From: Alcaligenes parafaecalis
GTDB lineage: Bacteria > Pseudomonadota > Gammaproteobacteria > Burkholderiales > Burkholderiaceae_B
NCBI RefSeq assembly: GCF_026344135.1
Contig: NZ_JAPKNA010000001.1
Location: forward strand, 1,116,001 to 1,180,000
Reading direction: 5' to 3'
DNA length: 64,000 nt
Position numbers and translations under genes: made by a program. The notes under the pieces were generated by a model that ran no database searches, was not told the DNA's origin, and saw only the letters and a list, made by a program, of their open reading frames with translations. Positions 46,498-55,599 of the stretch are shown here, piece after piece; the first letter of the stretch is position 1; each line of letters opens with the position of its first letter.

Positions 46498-48504
46498 TTA
46501 CTTCACTTGCCGAGTATAAGCAGCATTCAACAAAGCAATACGGCGTGTCAATTCTTGATAACGCTGACGCTGTTCAGGCTCTTGCAAGCCCGTAGCCACC
46601 AGTGCCGACTGCTCTGCTTTGATCGCATCCAGTTCAATGCGATGCAGCGCATCCCGCCATTCGCCTTGAGGATCGGGCAATTCTTCTTCGCCCAACAGCT
46701 CCGTAGCCAAGGCTTCCAGTACCGGGGCCAGGTCGGACTCGGGGTCCACGGCCTCCAGTAAAGCGCCTGCGTGACGCGCCGAGCTGGTATTGCTTAAGGC
46801 AATCAGCTCTTGCACTAATCGTAAGTGGGGACTTTGCGCCAAAATTTCAAGTTGTTGATCGCCAAGCCCGCCCACCAAGGTGGGATGCCCGATCAGCAAG
46901 CGCAGCAAACGCTTGGCCATCGGGGTCACGGCACGGCTGCCGCCCACGACTGCGCGTTCGGTCCGCTGGCGATTATTCTTGCCTTTGCCACGAGCGGCGG
47001 CAGGCCGTTCCTGATATTGTTCGGGCTGCGAATGCCAGTCCGGTTCGTCCTGCCAGCCTTCCATTGGCAGACTGTCGGCAAACGAACCGTCAAAGCCGTC
47101 CTCAAATGGCTCCATGCCATCCGACGACGGTGCAGGCTGCACCGGCACGGGTGGCCGGGCAACCAAACCATCCTGAGCCGGAGGCGTATCGACCACAGGC
47201 CGACGCACGGGTTCAACCGTGCTCAGGCGTTGTGCCAATTCGTCCGGGGTCAGCAAGACCATGCGGGCAAATTCATGTTGAATCTGCACTTTCAAGGTGC
47301 TGTCAGCCAACTCCAAGAGCAAGGGCAGCGCTTCATGCACGCAAGCAGCACGGCCTTCTGCCTCGTCCATACGATGGCGGGCAGCCAGCTCGTCCAGGAA
47401 GAAGCGCGACAAGGCGGGCGCTTCCTGGGCTTGCTCGCGAAACGCGACCGCACCGTGTTCACGGACAAAAGAGTCAGGATCGTGATTGTCCGCCAGGAAC
47501 ATGAAGCGGATGGACACATCGTCACGGACTAGCGGCAAGCAGGTATTGAGCGCACGCCAGGCGGCTTTGCGCCCTGCTCCGTCACCATCAAAGCAAAACA
47601 CCAGCCGGTCGCTGGCGCGCATCAATTTGGTGATGTGATATTCAGTCGTCGCGGTGCCTAAAGTCGCCACGGCATTGTGCAAGCCATGTTGCGACAGCGC
47701 CACCACGTCCATATAACCTTCAACAATCAGGACAAAGCCTTCTTTGCGTATGCCCTGACGTCCTTCCCACAAGCCATACAGCTCGTGACCTTTGGAAAAC
47801 AGCGTGGTTTCTGGTGAATTCAGGTACTTGGGCTCGCCCTTTTCGATCAGACGGCCGCCAAAGCCAATAATATGGCCCTTGCTGCTGCGGATCGGAAACA
47901 TGACGCGCGAGCGGAAGCGGTCGTAGCGACGACCATCCTCGGACTCGATGACCAAGCCCGATTCAACCAGTTGCTTGTCTTCATACTGCGGAAATACAGC
48001 CGATAGTCCACGTCGCTCCGTGCCTGTCCAGCCCAAGCCGAAACGGGCAGCCGTCTCCCCATCCAGGCCGCGACGTTTTAAATAGTCGATAGCAATGGGA
48101 GATTGTTTTAGCTGACGTAGGTAATGCCCCTGGGCCGTCTCAAGAATGAGATGCTGGCGCGACAATTCGTCTTTACGACGGGCATCGGCAGCACGTTGAC
48201 GTGGGGTGCGATCTGCTTCGGGCACGGTCATCCCGACGGAACCAGCCAAGCTGCGTACCGCCTCAGGGAATGAAGCCCCTGTGTGTTCCATCAGGAACGA
48301 GATTGCCGATCCGTGAGCGCCACAACCGAAGCAATGGTAAAACTGCTTGGTGGGACTGACTGTAAATGAAGGGGATTTTTCGTTGTGAAAAGGGCACAGG
48401 CCAAGCAAGTTGGCCCCGCCTTTACGCAACTGCACATATCGCCCGACGACATCTACGACGTCGACACGGGCGAGCAGTTCCTGAACAAAAGATTCAGGGA
48501 TCAA
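46498..48504 (-). CDS. dnaG: DNA primase
   Basis: 668 residues. Zinc-binding domain with Cys37, His40, Cys58, Cys61 (LCPFHNEKSPSF and YHCFGCGAHG), the TOPRIM core with FVLIVEGYMDVVALSQHG near residue 255 and FCFDGDGAGRKAAWRA near residue 300, and a C-terminal DnaB-binding region. A Pro/Gln-rich linker is near residues 430-510. It primes lagging-strand synthesis. The start is TTG at 48504, whose last two bases form the TGA stop of rpsU (TTGA), so primase translation depends on ribosomes finishing rpsU. No ATG gives the conserved IPESFVQELL start. Confidence 0.96.
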   Translation of the reverse strand: MIPESFVQELLARVDVVDVVGRYVQLRKGGANLLGLCPFHNEKSPSFTVSPTKQFYHCFGCGAHGSAISFLMEHTGASFPEAVRSLAGSVGMTVPEADRTPRQRAADARRKDELSRQHLILETAQGHYLRQLKQSPIAIDYLKRRGLDGETAARFGLGWTGTERRGLSAVFPQYEDKQLVESGLVIESEDGRRYDRFRSRVMFPIRSSKGHIIGFGGRLIEKGEPKYLNSPETTLFSKGHELYGLWEGRQGIRKEGFVLIVEGYMDVVALSQHGLHNAVATLGTATTEYHITKLMRASDRLVFCFDGDGAGRKAAWRALNTCLPLVRDDVSIRFMFLADNHDPDSFVREHGAVAFREQAQEAPALSRFFLDELAARHRMDEAEGRAACVHEALPLLLELADSTLKVQIQHEFARMVLLTPDELAQRLSTVEPVRRPVVDTPPAQDGLVARPPVPVQPAPSSDGMEPFEDGFDGSFADSLPMEGWQDEPDWHSQPEQYQERPAAARGKGKNNRQRTERAVVGGSRAVTPMAKRLLRLLIGHPTLVGGLGDQQLEILAQSPHLRLVQELIALSNTSSARHAGALLEAVDPESDLAPVLEALATELLGEEELPDPQGEWRDALHRIELDAIKAEQSALVATGLQEPEQRQRYQELTRRIALLNAAYTRQVK

Positions 48505-48713
48505 TACAAGCGTGGAGGCAGTTGCTGGCTGCGGATGCGTTTGTAGTGACGCTTCACGGCGGCAGCGTGCTTGCGCTTGCGCTCAGCCGTTGGCTTTTCG
48601 TAGAATTCGCGCGAACGCAGCTCGGTCAACAGACCAGTTTTTTCAATAGTGCGTTTGAAGCGGCGCAGAGCAACTTCAAAGGGTTCGTTTTCTTTCAGGC
48701 GAACAATGGACAT
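48501..48713 (-). CDS. rpsU: 30S ribosomal protein S21
   Basis: 70 residues with the S21 pattern: IVRLKENEPFEVALRRFKR, then the basic KPTAERKRKHAAAVKRHYKR tail. It binds 16S rRNA near the mRNA channel and helps initiation. The start at 48713 is the known S21 N-terminus (MSIVRLKEN), so an upstream in-frame codon is not used. It leads the rpsU-dnaG-rpoD block and overlaps dnaG by four bases. Confidence 0.97.
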   Translation of the reverse strand: MSIVRLKENEPFEVALRRFKRTIEKTGLLTELRSREFYEKPTAERKRKHAAAVKRHYKRIRSQQLPPRLY

Positions 48714-48835
48714 GTAATCCCTGACCTTTGTAAAAAGAGTTAGCGTAACAGATAGCCCAATATGGTAGCACGATTGCAGGCATACACCAAGCAAGGCGCC
48801 ATCAGGCTATCCACCAATTATCTGAATGCCAGCGA

Positions 48836-49381
48836 TCAAGCCTGGCCAGTACCCTTGCGGATCCAAGCATCTAGCTGATGAGGGCGAATGCTATCGTAGT
48901 CCTCAAAAGGCTGATGAATCCAGGGATTTGTGGGCAACTTGGACACGTAGTAGTCCGGGTCGACCTGGGCGTGGCCTTTCCACCACAAAACGGCGGTTTT
49001 CAGCTCGGTGATCGCGGGAAACTGTGCACGCAAGTGATCACGCACACGCATAAAAGTCTTGCCCGTATCGACCATATCATCGACCAGCAGCACATTACCA
49101 TCCAGGGTGCCACGAGTAATGGTGATGTATTGCGCAATATCCAGATCACCCTGTTCGGTACCGGCGGCTTCTCGATAGCTGCTGGTGGCCAAAATGCCCA
49201 GGGGAACATCATAGATACGCGAAATAACGTCTCCCACTCTCATGCCGCCTCGTGCCAGGCAAACAATTTTGTCGAACTTCCAACCTGACTCGTGAATGCT
49301 CAGGGCCAATGTTTCAATCAGGCGATTGTATTGTTCCCAGGAAACCCATTCATCAGTATCGCTATTTGGGGGCAGACTCAT
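48836..49381 (-). CDS. Phosphoribosyltransferase family protein
   Basis: 181 residues. The PRPP-binding loop VLLVDDMVDTGKTF near residue 99 is clear, preceded by IVCLARGGMRVGDVIS near residue 40. These are hallmarks of hypoxanthine/xanthine-type and related phosphoribosyltransferases. The gene lies downstream of purA, which suggests purine salvage, but base specificity cannot be read. The ATG at 49381 begins a natural N-terminus (MSLPPNSDTDEW); the longer frame reads through a hairpin region. Confidence 0.87.
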   Translation of the reverse strand: MSLPPNSDTDEWVSWEQYNRLIETLALSIHESGWKFDKIVCLARGGMRVGDVISRIYDVPLGILATSSYREAAGTEQGDLDIAQYITITRGTLDGNVLLVDDMVDTGKTFMRVRDHLRAQFPAITELKTAVLWWKGHAQVDPDYYVSKLPTNPWIHQPFEDYDSIRPHQLDAWIRKGTGQA

Positions 49382-49468
49382 ATGTATTCCAGATATAAAT
49401 GCAATAGCTGCGCCTTTCATACCCGCAAAACAAGAGTCTGGTAGGCCGCGCAGCATCCAGAACGACAA

Positions 49469-49510
49469 AGCGGCCCTTCAGGCCGCTCTGTACGCACCGT
49501 ACAACGGTGC
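49469..49510 (-). terminator. Tandem hairpins after purA, weak terminator
   Basis: Two hairpins on the minus strand: GCACCGT-TGT-ACGGTGC at 49510-49494, then AGCGGCC-TGAAG-GGCCGCT at 49487-49469 followed by TTGTCG. The T-run is very short, so partial read-through into the phosphoribosyltransferase gene is likely. Confidence 0.5.
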
Positions 49511-49535
49511 AAGGCATTATACCGCGAGAAATCGC

Positions 49536-50831
49536 TTATTTGGTAAACGGATCGCGCAATACGATGGTTTCGTTGCGATCTGGCCCCGTAGAAACCATGT
49601 CGATAGGTACATCGCACAATTCAGCAATACGTTCCAGGTAACGACGGGCATTGATAGGCAGCTTGTCGTAGTCGGTCACGCCCACGGTGGACTCGGTCCA
49701 GCCGGGCATTTCTTCCAGAACAGGTTCGGCCTCAGCAACCGCGTGCGCGCCGTAGGGCAGCACGTCCAGGAACTCACCCTTGTAGCGGTAACCCACACCA
49801 ATCTTGATCTGCTCAACGCCGTCCAGTACGTCCAGCTTGGTAATGCACAGACCGGAGATACCGTTGATCATCACCGAGCGTTTCATGGCAGCCGCGTCAA
49901 ACCAGCCACAACGACGTGGGCGACCCGTTACCGAACCGAATTCCTTGCCGACGGTAGCCAAACGCATACCGGTGTCGTCCAGCAACTCGGTAGGGAATGG
50001 ACCCGAGCCAACACGAGTGGTGTAGGACTTGGCGATACCCAGCACGTAGCTCAGTTCCTGAGGACCGACACCCGAACCTGCGGAGGCAGCACCGGACAGG
50101 CAGTTGCTGCTGGTGACGAAGGGGTAGGTACCGTGGTCAATATCCAACAAAGCGCCTTGAGCACCTTCAAACAAGAGCTTCTGCCCTGCTTTCTTGGCTT
50201 GGTACAGATTATTGGAGACGTCAGCCACCATAGGAGCAAGCTGTTCAGCATGCTTCATGGCCAGTTCACGAACCTGCTCGGCGGAGACCGCTTCGGCGCC
50301 CAGGTATTGGGTCAGCACGAAGTTGTGGTAATCCAGCGCTTCGGACAGTTTTTCGTCGAAGATTTCGGGATCGTACAGGTCCTGAACACGCAGGGCACGG
50401 CGTGCCACTTTGTCTTCGTAGGCTGGGCCGATACCGCGGCCGGTCGTACCAATCTTGCCGTCGCCTTTACGTTTTTCACGAGCCTGGTCCACAGCGATGT
50501 GGTAGGGCAAAATCAGCGGGCAAGCAGGCGAGATCTGCAGGCGCGAGCGCACGTCCAGACCAGCGGCTTCCAGCTCGGCGATTTCGGTCAACAGGGCTTC
50601 GGGCGAGAGCACCACGCCATTGCCAATGTAGCAAGTCACGTGCTCGTGCATGATGCCCGAAGGAATCAGGCGCAGAATCGTCTTCTTGCCATTAATCCAC
50701 AATGTATGGCCAGCGTTATGCCCACCCTGGAAACGAACCACGCCATGCGCGGACTCGGCCAGCCAGTCGACGATCTTGCCTTTGCCTTCGTCACCCCACT
50801 GGGTGCCAATCACCACAAGGTTTTTGCTCAT
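49536..50831 (-). CDS. purA: Adenylosuccinate synthetase
   Basis: 431 residues, normal for PurA. GTP-binding GTQWGDEGKGKIVD near residue 10, the active-site QGGHNAGHTL near residue 36, and GTTGRGIGPAYEDK near residue 128 are all present. A C-terminal RMSTGP-like GTP-binding region appears here as MVSTGPDRNE. It makes adenylosuccinate from IMP, aspartate and GTP in AMP synthesis. The ATG at 50831 (MSKNLVVIG) is the family start. It lies behind hisZ, with which it is probably cotranscribed. Confidence 0.97.
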   Translation of the reverse strand: MSKNLVVIGTQWGDEGKGKIVDWLAESAHGVVRFQGGHNAGHTLWINGKKTILRLIPSGIMHEHVTCYIGNGVVLSPEALLTEIAELEAAGLDVRSRLQISPACPLILPYHIAVDQAREKRKGDGKIGTTGRGIGPAYEDKVARRALRVQDLYDPEIFDEKLSEALDYHNFVLTQYLGAEAVSAEQVRELAMKHAEQLAPMVADVSNNLYQAKKAGQKLLFEGAQGALLDIDHGTYPFVTSSNCLSGAASAGSGVGPQELSYVLGIAKSYTTRVGSGPFPTELLDDTGMRLATVGKEFGSVTGRPRRCGWFDAAAMKRSVMINGISGLCITKLDVLDGVEQIKIGVGYRYKGEFLDVLPYGAHAVAEAEPVLEEMPGWTESTVGVTDYDKLPINARRYLERIAELCDVPIDMVSTGPDRNETIVLRDPFTK

Positions 50832-50905
50832 GTCTAGTATCAGAATAAAGGAGGCCGGCACAGTGCCGGACCAATAACAATCACCAACGCCGCAAGCTCT
50901 CTGGC

Positions 50906-52063
50906 TTACAGCGCCCTAACTTGCCACTGATCGTCCAACGAGACCAGCTCGCGGTCGATCACGAATTCATCCAGATTCAGCTCTTGTCCGGGCAGCATCT
51001 GGACCACAATTTCACCGCTTTGACGCAACTGCTTCACCGCTGCGATCAGGTCTGCATCGCTGCCCCAGGGAGCACGCACGGCACGCGCGGCTTGCGCCGG
51101 AGGCAGGCCAGCGGACAGCTTGCGCAAATCCAGACTGAAGCCGGTAGCAGGACGAGCACGACCATACATGCGGCCAATACCATCAAAGCGTCCGCCCTTC
51201 ACCAGAGCGTCGTGCCAGCCCTCGGCGTACACCGAGAAAATCAGGCCCGAATGATAGGCGTAACCACTGCCTATGTCGGCCAGGTCCACCGTGATTTCAT
51301 GGCCGGGCAAGGCATCAATAAAACGACGCAGACTGCCCAGGGCTTCACGCACCTCCGGCTCATCGGGCAGAACCGTGCGAGCACGCTCCAGCACGCTGCC
51401 ATCGCCGTACAGCGAGGTCAAAGCCAGCAGATAACGGGTGGTTTCAGGCAGACAGCCCGACTCACGCCCCAGGGCGCGCAGGCCCGACACATCCTTGGCG
51501 TTCAGAAGCTCACACACCTCTGCCACGCGGGTTTTCAAAATAGGATCGCGCTCGATCAGGAAGCGCCCCAGATCGGGGTAGTTAAGGTCCAGGCGAGGAT
51601 GATGCACCCCTGCCCGACCCACGCTTTCCAGCGCCAGTTGCACCACTTCCAGATCGGATTCAATACCGGCATGGCCAAAAATTTCAGCGCCGATCTGCAG
51701 CAATTCACGATCCGACAGCAAACCAGCCGGACGGGCATGCAGGACCGAACCACAGTAGCAAAGCCGAGTTACGCCTTCGCGGTTAAGCAAGTGAGCGTCG
51801 ATACGGGCTACCTGAGGGGTCATATCGGCGCGTACGCCCATGGTACGACCCGAGATTTGATCGACAACTTTGCTGGTACGCAGATTCAGATCTGTGCCAG
51901 AAACCGCTTGCAGGGATTCCAGATACTCCACCAGAGGTGGAGCTACCAGCTCGAACCCGTAAGTACGATACAAGTCTAGCAAATCGCGGCGCAATTCTTC
52001 GATGCGGCGCGCCTCTGCAGGCAAGATATCAGCCAGGCTCTCTGGCAACAACCAATTGGACAT
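50906..52063 (-). CDS. hisZ: ATP phosphoribosyltransferase regulatory subunit
   Basis: 385 residues, a class II tRNA-synthetase-like fold without aminoacylation. WLLPESLADILPAEARRIEELR at the start, the motif 2-like RLCYCGSVLHARP near residue 110 and DIGSGYAYHSGL near residue 265 are typical. HisZ activates short-form HisG in the first step of histidine synthesis; HisG itself is not in the window. It is separated from hflC by a terminator and appears to have its own promoter. Confidence 0.92.
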   Translation of the reverse strand: MSNWLLPESLADILPAEARRIEELRRDLLDLYRTYGFELVAPPLVEYLESLQAVSGTDLNLRTSKVVDQISGRTMGVRADMTPQVARIDAHLLNREGVTRLCYCGSVLHARPAGLLSDRELLQIGAEIFGHAGIESDLEVVQLALESVGRAGVHHPRLDLNYPDLGRFLIERDPILKTRVAEVCELLNAKDVSGLRALGRESGCLPETTRYLLALTSLYGDGSVLERARTVLPDEPEVREALGSLRRFIDALPGHEITVDLADIGSGYAYHSGLIFSVYAEGWHDALVKGGRFDGIGRMYGRARPATGFSLDLRKLSAGLPPAQAARAVRAPWGSDADLIAAVKQLRQSGEIVVQMLPGQELNLDEFVIDRELVSLDDQWQVRAL

Positions 52064-52078
52064 ACTCGTGCCTCGGAC

Positions 52079-52107
52079 TACTTATAAACGAAAGTTCCAG
52101 CCAAACA
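52079..52107 (-). promoter_or_regulatory. Candidate promoter for hisZ-purA
   Basis: On the minus strand, TTGTTT, a 16-base spacer and TATAAG lie directly after the terminator T-run, so the -35 partly reuses that T-run. The distance to the hisZ ATG is short, about 17-20 bases. Confidence 0.4.
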
Positions 52108-52143
52108 AAAAGCGACTTGGGGCTTGTAAGCCGCCCAAGTCGC
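52108..52143 (-). terminator. Intrinsic terminator between hflC and hisZ
   Basis: On the minus strand, GCGACTTGGG and CCCAAGTCGC form a 10-bp stem (with an inner GGCTT/AAGCC pair), followed by TTTTTGTTT. It ends the hflX-hflK-hflC transcript. Confidence 0.85.
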
Positions 52144-52186
52144 ATGCGAAGTGGTGTTAGTAACTTACACGCTAGTATAAACGATC

Positions 52187-52215
52187 AGGGCCGCGGGTGG
52201 AACACCCGCGGCCCT
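52187..52215 (-). repeat. Perfect 13-bp GC-rich inverted repeat after hflC
   Basis: AGGGCCGCGGGTG-GAA-CACCCGCGGCCCT. No T-run follows on either strand. It sits between the hflC stop and the true terminator and may stabilise the 3' end of the mRNA. Confidence 0.8.
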
Positions 52216-52232
52216 AAGTTCTCTAGCGTAGA

Positions 52233-53123
52233 TCAGTTAGCAGCCGGTGCTGCCGGTGATCCTTGCTTGCCCCAGTACTTGAAGAAATCAGAGTCGGGGC
52301 TGATGACCAAGGTATCGGTCTGCTGACTGAAAGCACTGCGGTAGGCTTCCAGACTGCGGTAGAAACGGTAGAACTCGGGGTTCTTGCTGTAGCTGTCGGA
52401 GTAGATGGCAGCGGCTTCACCATCACCCTGACCACGGATGGCCTGGGCTTGGGCGTAGGCGTCGGCCAGCAGCTCTTCACGCTGACGTTCCGCTTCAGCA
52501 CGAATACGCTCACTTTCAGCGGCACCGGTTGCACGCAAACGGTTGGCTTCTTGTGTACGCTCGGCTTCCATACGACGGTAAACCGATTCCGAAATCTCCG
52601 GAGCGAAGTCAATACGACGCAAACGTACGTCGATCACTTCTACCCCCAGAGGGCGGGCACGAGCCTCAACAGCAGTCAGCACTTCGCGCATGATGGCATC
52701 ACGCTCGGTAGAGACCACTTCTTTTACGGTACGTACGTTCACCGAGGCGTTCAGAGCGTCACGAATCTGGGCTTGCAAACGCTCGACAGCACCACGGTCG
52801 GTTGCGCCGAACGTCACGTAAAACAGGCGTGGATCGGAAATACGCCATTTAACGTAAGAATCGATCAGCAAGTTTTTCTTTTCAGCCGTCTGAATACGCT
52901 CGGGGTCCTTGGTTTCAATCGTCTGCAGACGCTTGTCCAGGAACACCACGTTTTCAAACGGTGGCGGCAGCTTGAAGTACAAACCGGGGGTCGTGATCGT
53001 ACCGCGCACTTCACCCAGAGCAAAAACCAGCGCCGCATCGCGCTCACGCACGATAAATACGGAAGACAGCAGCAGACCGACAATTACCGCCAGGGCCACC
53101 AGAGCAGGAAATAAACGTTGCAT
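52233..53123 (-). CDS. hflC: HflC, SPFH/band 7 membrane protein
   Basis: 296 residues. N-terminal signal-anchor (residues 4-22), a band-7 domain at about 20-200, and a helical stretch with EAERTQEANRLRATG. With HflK it forms the large complex that encloses and modulates the FtsH protease. The ATG at 53123 follows GGAGAGCTTG; the codon before it is a TTG and is not used. It starts nine bases after the hflK stop. Confidence 0.95.
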   Translation of the reverse strand: MQRLFPALVALAVIVGLLLSSVFIVRERDAALVFALGEVRGTITTPGLYFKLPPPFENVVFLDKRLQTIETKDPERIQTAEKKNLLIDSYVKWRISDPRLFYVTFGATDRGAVERLQAQIRDALNASVNVRTVKEVVSTERDAIMREVLTAVEARARPLGVEVIDVRLRRIDFAPEISESVYRRMEAERTQEANRLRATGAAESERIRAEAERQREELLADAYAQAQAIRGQGDGEAAAIYSDSYSKNPEFYRFYRSLEAYRSAFSQQTDTLVISPDSDFFKYWGKQGSPAAPAAN

Positions 53124-53132
53124 CAAGCTCTC

Positions 53133-54449
53133 CTAGCGTGCGTATGGGGAATAAGGACTGACCAAAGAGCCAAGCGAGGTATCCAGATTGGCTGGATTAG
53201 CTGGCGCTGGCGCTTTAGGTGCCACAGCCGGAGCTGGACGGCTGACCTGTCCTTGCGAAGCGGCCGAGGCGACAGGAGCAGAAGGCTCCATATCGGTACG
53301 GCTACCCACCTGACGCACGATCTTGTCCAAAGGCAGATAGATCATGTTGTTATCGCTACGGGTATCAACCAGTACCTTGCTGGTGCGCTCCAGGATTTCC
53401 TGAATCGTGGACAGGTACAGACGATCCCGAGTCACACCCGGTGCCTTCACGTATTCGGCTTCAACACTGCCAAAACGTGCGGTATCACCCTTGGCGTCAC
53501 CCACCACACGAGCCTTGTAACCCTCAGACTCCTGCATCATGCGAGCCACTTGACCAGCGGCTTCAGGCAAGACCTTGTTAGCGTAAGCCTGACCTTCGTT
53601 GATCTGACGCTCGCGGTCCTGACCCGCTTTGACGGCATCGTCAAAAGCAGCCTGAACCTGCTCGGGCGGCTGCACGTTCTGAATAGCAACCGTGCTGATC
53701 TGAATACCGGTACGGTAGCGGTCCAGAATGGACTGGGCCAATTGCTGTACATCGACCGCAATCTGGGTACGACCGGAGTACAGCACAGAGTCCATAGGCT
53801 GTTTGCCCACGACTTCGCGCATGGCGGTTTCAGCCGCCTGACGTACCGACTCGTCTGGATTATTGGTGTTGAACAGGTAATCCGGTGCGCCTGTAGGCAG
53901 CAAACGGTACTGAACCACATACTGCATATCGACGATGTTCTCGTCGGTCGTCAGCATCAGGGATTCAGGCAAGACTTTGTTGCGCGCACTTCCGCGATAG
54001 CCCACCTCGAAGGTACGCAATTGGGAAATATTGACGGTCTGGTGATCCTCGATCGGAGCAGGCCAGCGCCATTGCAGACCGGGATTCAAGGTCTTCGTGT
54101 ATTCACCAAAGCGGGTGACCACGGCAACCTGACCTTCCTGCACGATGGTAAAGCCACTGGCCATCCACAGACCCACGGCCACCACACCGCCGATAATCAG
54201 CAGTTTGGGCGAGCCCTTGGGAATGGACGGGCCATTGCTGCCACCGGGAGGCATGCCACCGGGAGGGGAACGACGTCCCTTTTTGCCGAATAAAGATCCC
54301 AAGCGACTATTGAAGTCACGCCATACCTCGTCGAGGTCAGGCGGGCCATCTTGTTTCTCGGGGCGGCGAGGTGGCTCGGAACCGTTTTTGCCACTGTCTC
54401 GTCCCCAACCGGGATCATTGAGATTGAATATTTTATTGTTCAGACGCAT
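53133..54449 (-). CDS. hflK: HflK, SPFH/band 7 membrane protein
   Basis: 438 residues. The Gly/Pro/Arg-rich cytoplasmic N-terminus begins with LNDPGWGRDSGKNG, typical of HflK. A single membrane helix near residue 83 (LLIIGGVVAVGLWMASGF) is followed by a band-7 domain. The partner of HflC in the FtsH-regulating assembly. The start at 54449 overlaps the end of hflX by 17 bases. Toward the C-terminus it has an Ala/Pro-rich tail after residue 390. Confidence 0.95.
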   Translation of the reverse strand: MRLNNKIFNLNDPGWGRDSGKNGSEPPRRPEKQDGPPDLDEVWRDFNSRLGSLFGKKGRRSPPGGMPPGGSNGPSIPKGSPKLLIIGGVVAVGLWMASGFTIVQEGQVAVVTRFGEYTKTLNPGLQWRWPAPIEDHQTVNISQLRTFEVGYRGSARNKVLPESLMLTTDENIVDMQYVVQYRLLPTGAPDYLFNTNNPDESVRQAAETAMREVVGKQPMDSVLYSGRTQIAVDVQQLAQSILDRYRTGIQISTVAIQNVQPPEQVQAAFDDAVKAGQDRERQINEGQAYANKVLPEAAGQVARMMQESEGYKARVVGDAKGDTARFGSVEAEYVKAPGVTRDRLYLSTIQEILERTSKVLVDTRSDNNMIYLPLDKIVRQVGSRTDMEPSAPVASAASQGQVSRPAPAVAPKAPAPANPANLDTSLGSLVSPYSPYAR

Positions 54450-55521
54450 TGTTTTCCGCGAAATGACCTGATTCGACGATTGCTGTACGCAACCCATCCA
54501 ATCCGATGCGCTCTAAAGCGCTAACAAAGACTCGGGCAATAGTACCATGTTCGTCCCGCTCTACCCGTGGCTCGTAGCCTGCCTGGTCAATTTTGTTATA
54601 GACCAGAATCCGAGGTATTTCATGGGCCCCGATGTCCTCCAGAACCTTATGAACTTCAGCGATTTGCTCATCGCGCTGAGGGTTGGCGGCATCGACCACA
54701 TGCAGCAATAAATCTGCATGGACGGTCTCTTCCAAAGTAGCGCGGAAAGCAGCAATCAAGGTCGGTGGAAGTTCACGAATAAAACCCACCGTATCCGAGA
54801 TCACGACCTGCCCTGCCCCTTCAATCCAGATACGACGTGTGGTCGTATCCAAGGTAGCAAATAACTGGTCTGCCGCGTAAGCGTCAGCACGAGTCAGGGC
54901 ATTGAACAGCGTGGACTTGCCCGTGTTGGTATAGCCCACCAGCGACACCGACAAGGTGCCACTGCGAGTGCGCGCCCGACGCTGGGTGCTGCGCTGACGC
55001 TGCACCTTGGCCAGACGTTCGCGCAGGGTACGGACTTTATCGCCAATCATGCGGCGGTCCATTTCCAACTGCGATTCACCCGGACCACGCATCCCGATAC
55101 CGCCTTTTTGACGTTCCAGGTGAGTCCACATACGGGTCAGCCGGGAAGTCAGATGCTGCAACTGAGCCAGTTCGACCTGCAATTTACCTTCGTGACTTTG
55201 TGCACGCAGGGCAAAAATATCCAGAATCAGGGCGACGCGATCCACCACACGCAATTCCAGCTTGCGCTCCAGATTACGCTGCTGAGCAGGGCTTAAGGCA
55301 TGGTCAAACAGCACCACTTCCGCCCCTGTAGCCTTGGCCAGCGCAACGGCCTCTTCCAGCTTGCCCGTACCGATATAGTAGGCAGAGTCCGGACGGGAAC
55401 GACGCACCACCAGCAGCTCAACAATCTGGGCACCAGCACCTTCAGCCAGCATGACGAACTCTTCGGCATGAGCCTTGTAGTCCAGCTCGCCCATATCCAC
55501 ACTAATAACCAGTGCCTTCAA
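54433..55521 (-). CDS. hflX: GTPase HflX, ribosome-associated
   Basis: 362 residues. The N-terminal nucleotide-binding domain (residues 1-180) has the GGIGMRGPGESQLEMDRR motif; the G domain starts near 195 with SLVGYTNTGKSTLFNAL, then DTVGFI and NKID. It splits or rescues ribosomes under stress. I place the start at the TTG at 55521: it gives the conserved MKALVISVD opening and has GGAG 6 bases upstream (55528-55531). The longer frame starts at another TTG inside the preceding hairpin's T-run and has no ribosome site. Confidence 0.93.
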   Translation of the reverse strand: MKALVISVDMGELDYKAHAEEFVMLAEGAGAQIVELLVVRRSRPDSAYYIGTGKLEEAVALAKATGAEVVLFDHALSPAQQRNLERKLELRVVDRVALILDIFALRAQSHEGKLQVELAQLQHLTSRLTRMWTHLERQKGGIGMRGPGESQLEMDRRMIGDKVRTLRERLAKVQRQRSTQRRARTRSGTLSVSLVGYTNTGKSTLFNALTRADAYAADQLFATLDTTTRRIWIEGAGQVVISDTVGFIRELPPTLIAAFRATLEETVHADLLLHVVDAANPQRDEQIAEVHKVLEDIGAHEIPRILVYNKIDQAGYEPRVERDEHGTIARVFVSALERIGLDGLRTAIVESGHFAENNASEQ

Positions 55522-55537
55522 CGCTTGCTCCAGAAAC

Positions 55538-55573
55538 AAAGACCCGCCCGCGAGTACCGCGAGACGGGTCTTT
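55538..55573 (-). terminator. Attenuator-like hairpin between hfq and hflX
   Basis: On the minus strand, AAAGACCCG pairs with CGGGTCTTT (9 bp) and an inner CGCG/CGCG extends the stem, followed by TTTGTTT. It sits directly in front of the hflX ribosome site, so it may stop part of the hfq transcripts and also affect hflX translation. Confidence 0.65.
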
Positions 55574-55599
55574 CAGAGTACAAAGAACTGGGTGAGGAT

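Noticed and set aside
48714..48835. Possible tRNA between the phosphoribosyltransferase gene and rpsU
   Set aside because: No acceptor stem or T-psi-C loop could be found on either strand.
49296..50837. 513-codon plus-strand frame opposite purA
   Set aside because: Shadow of purA; no motif.
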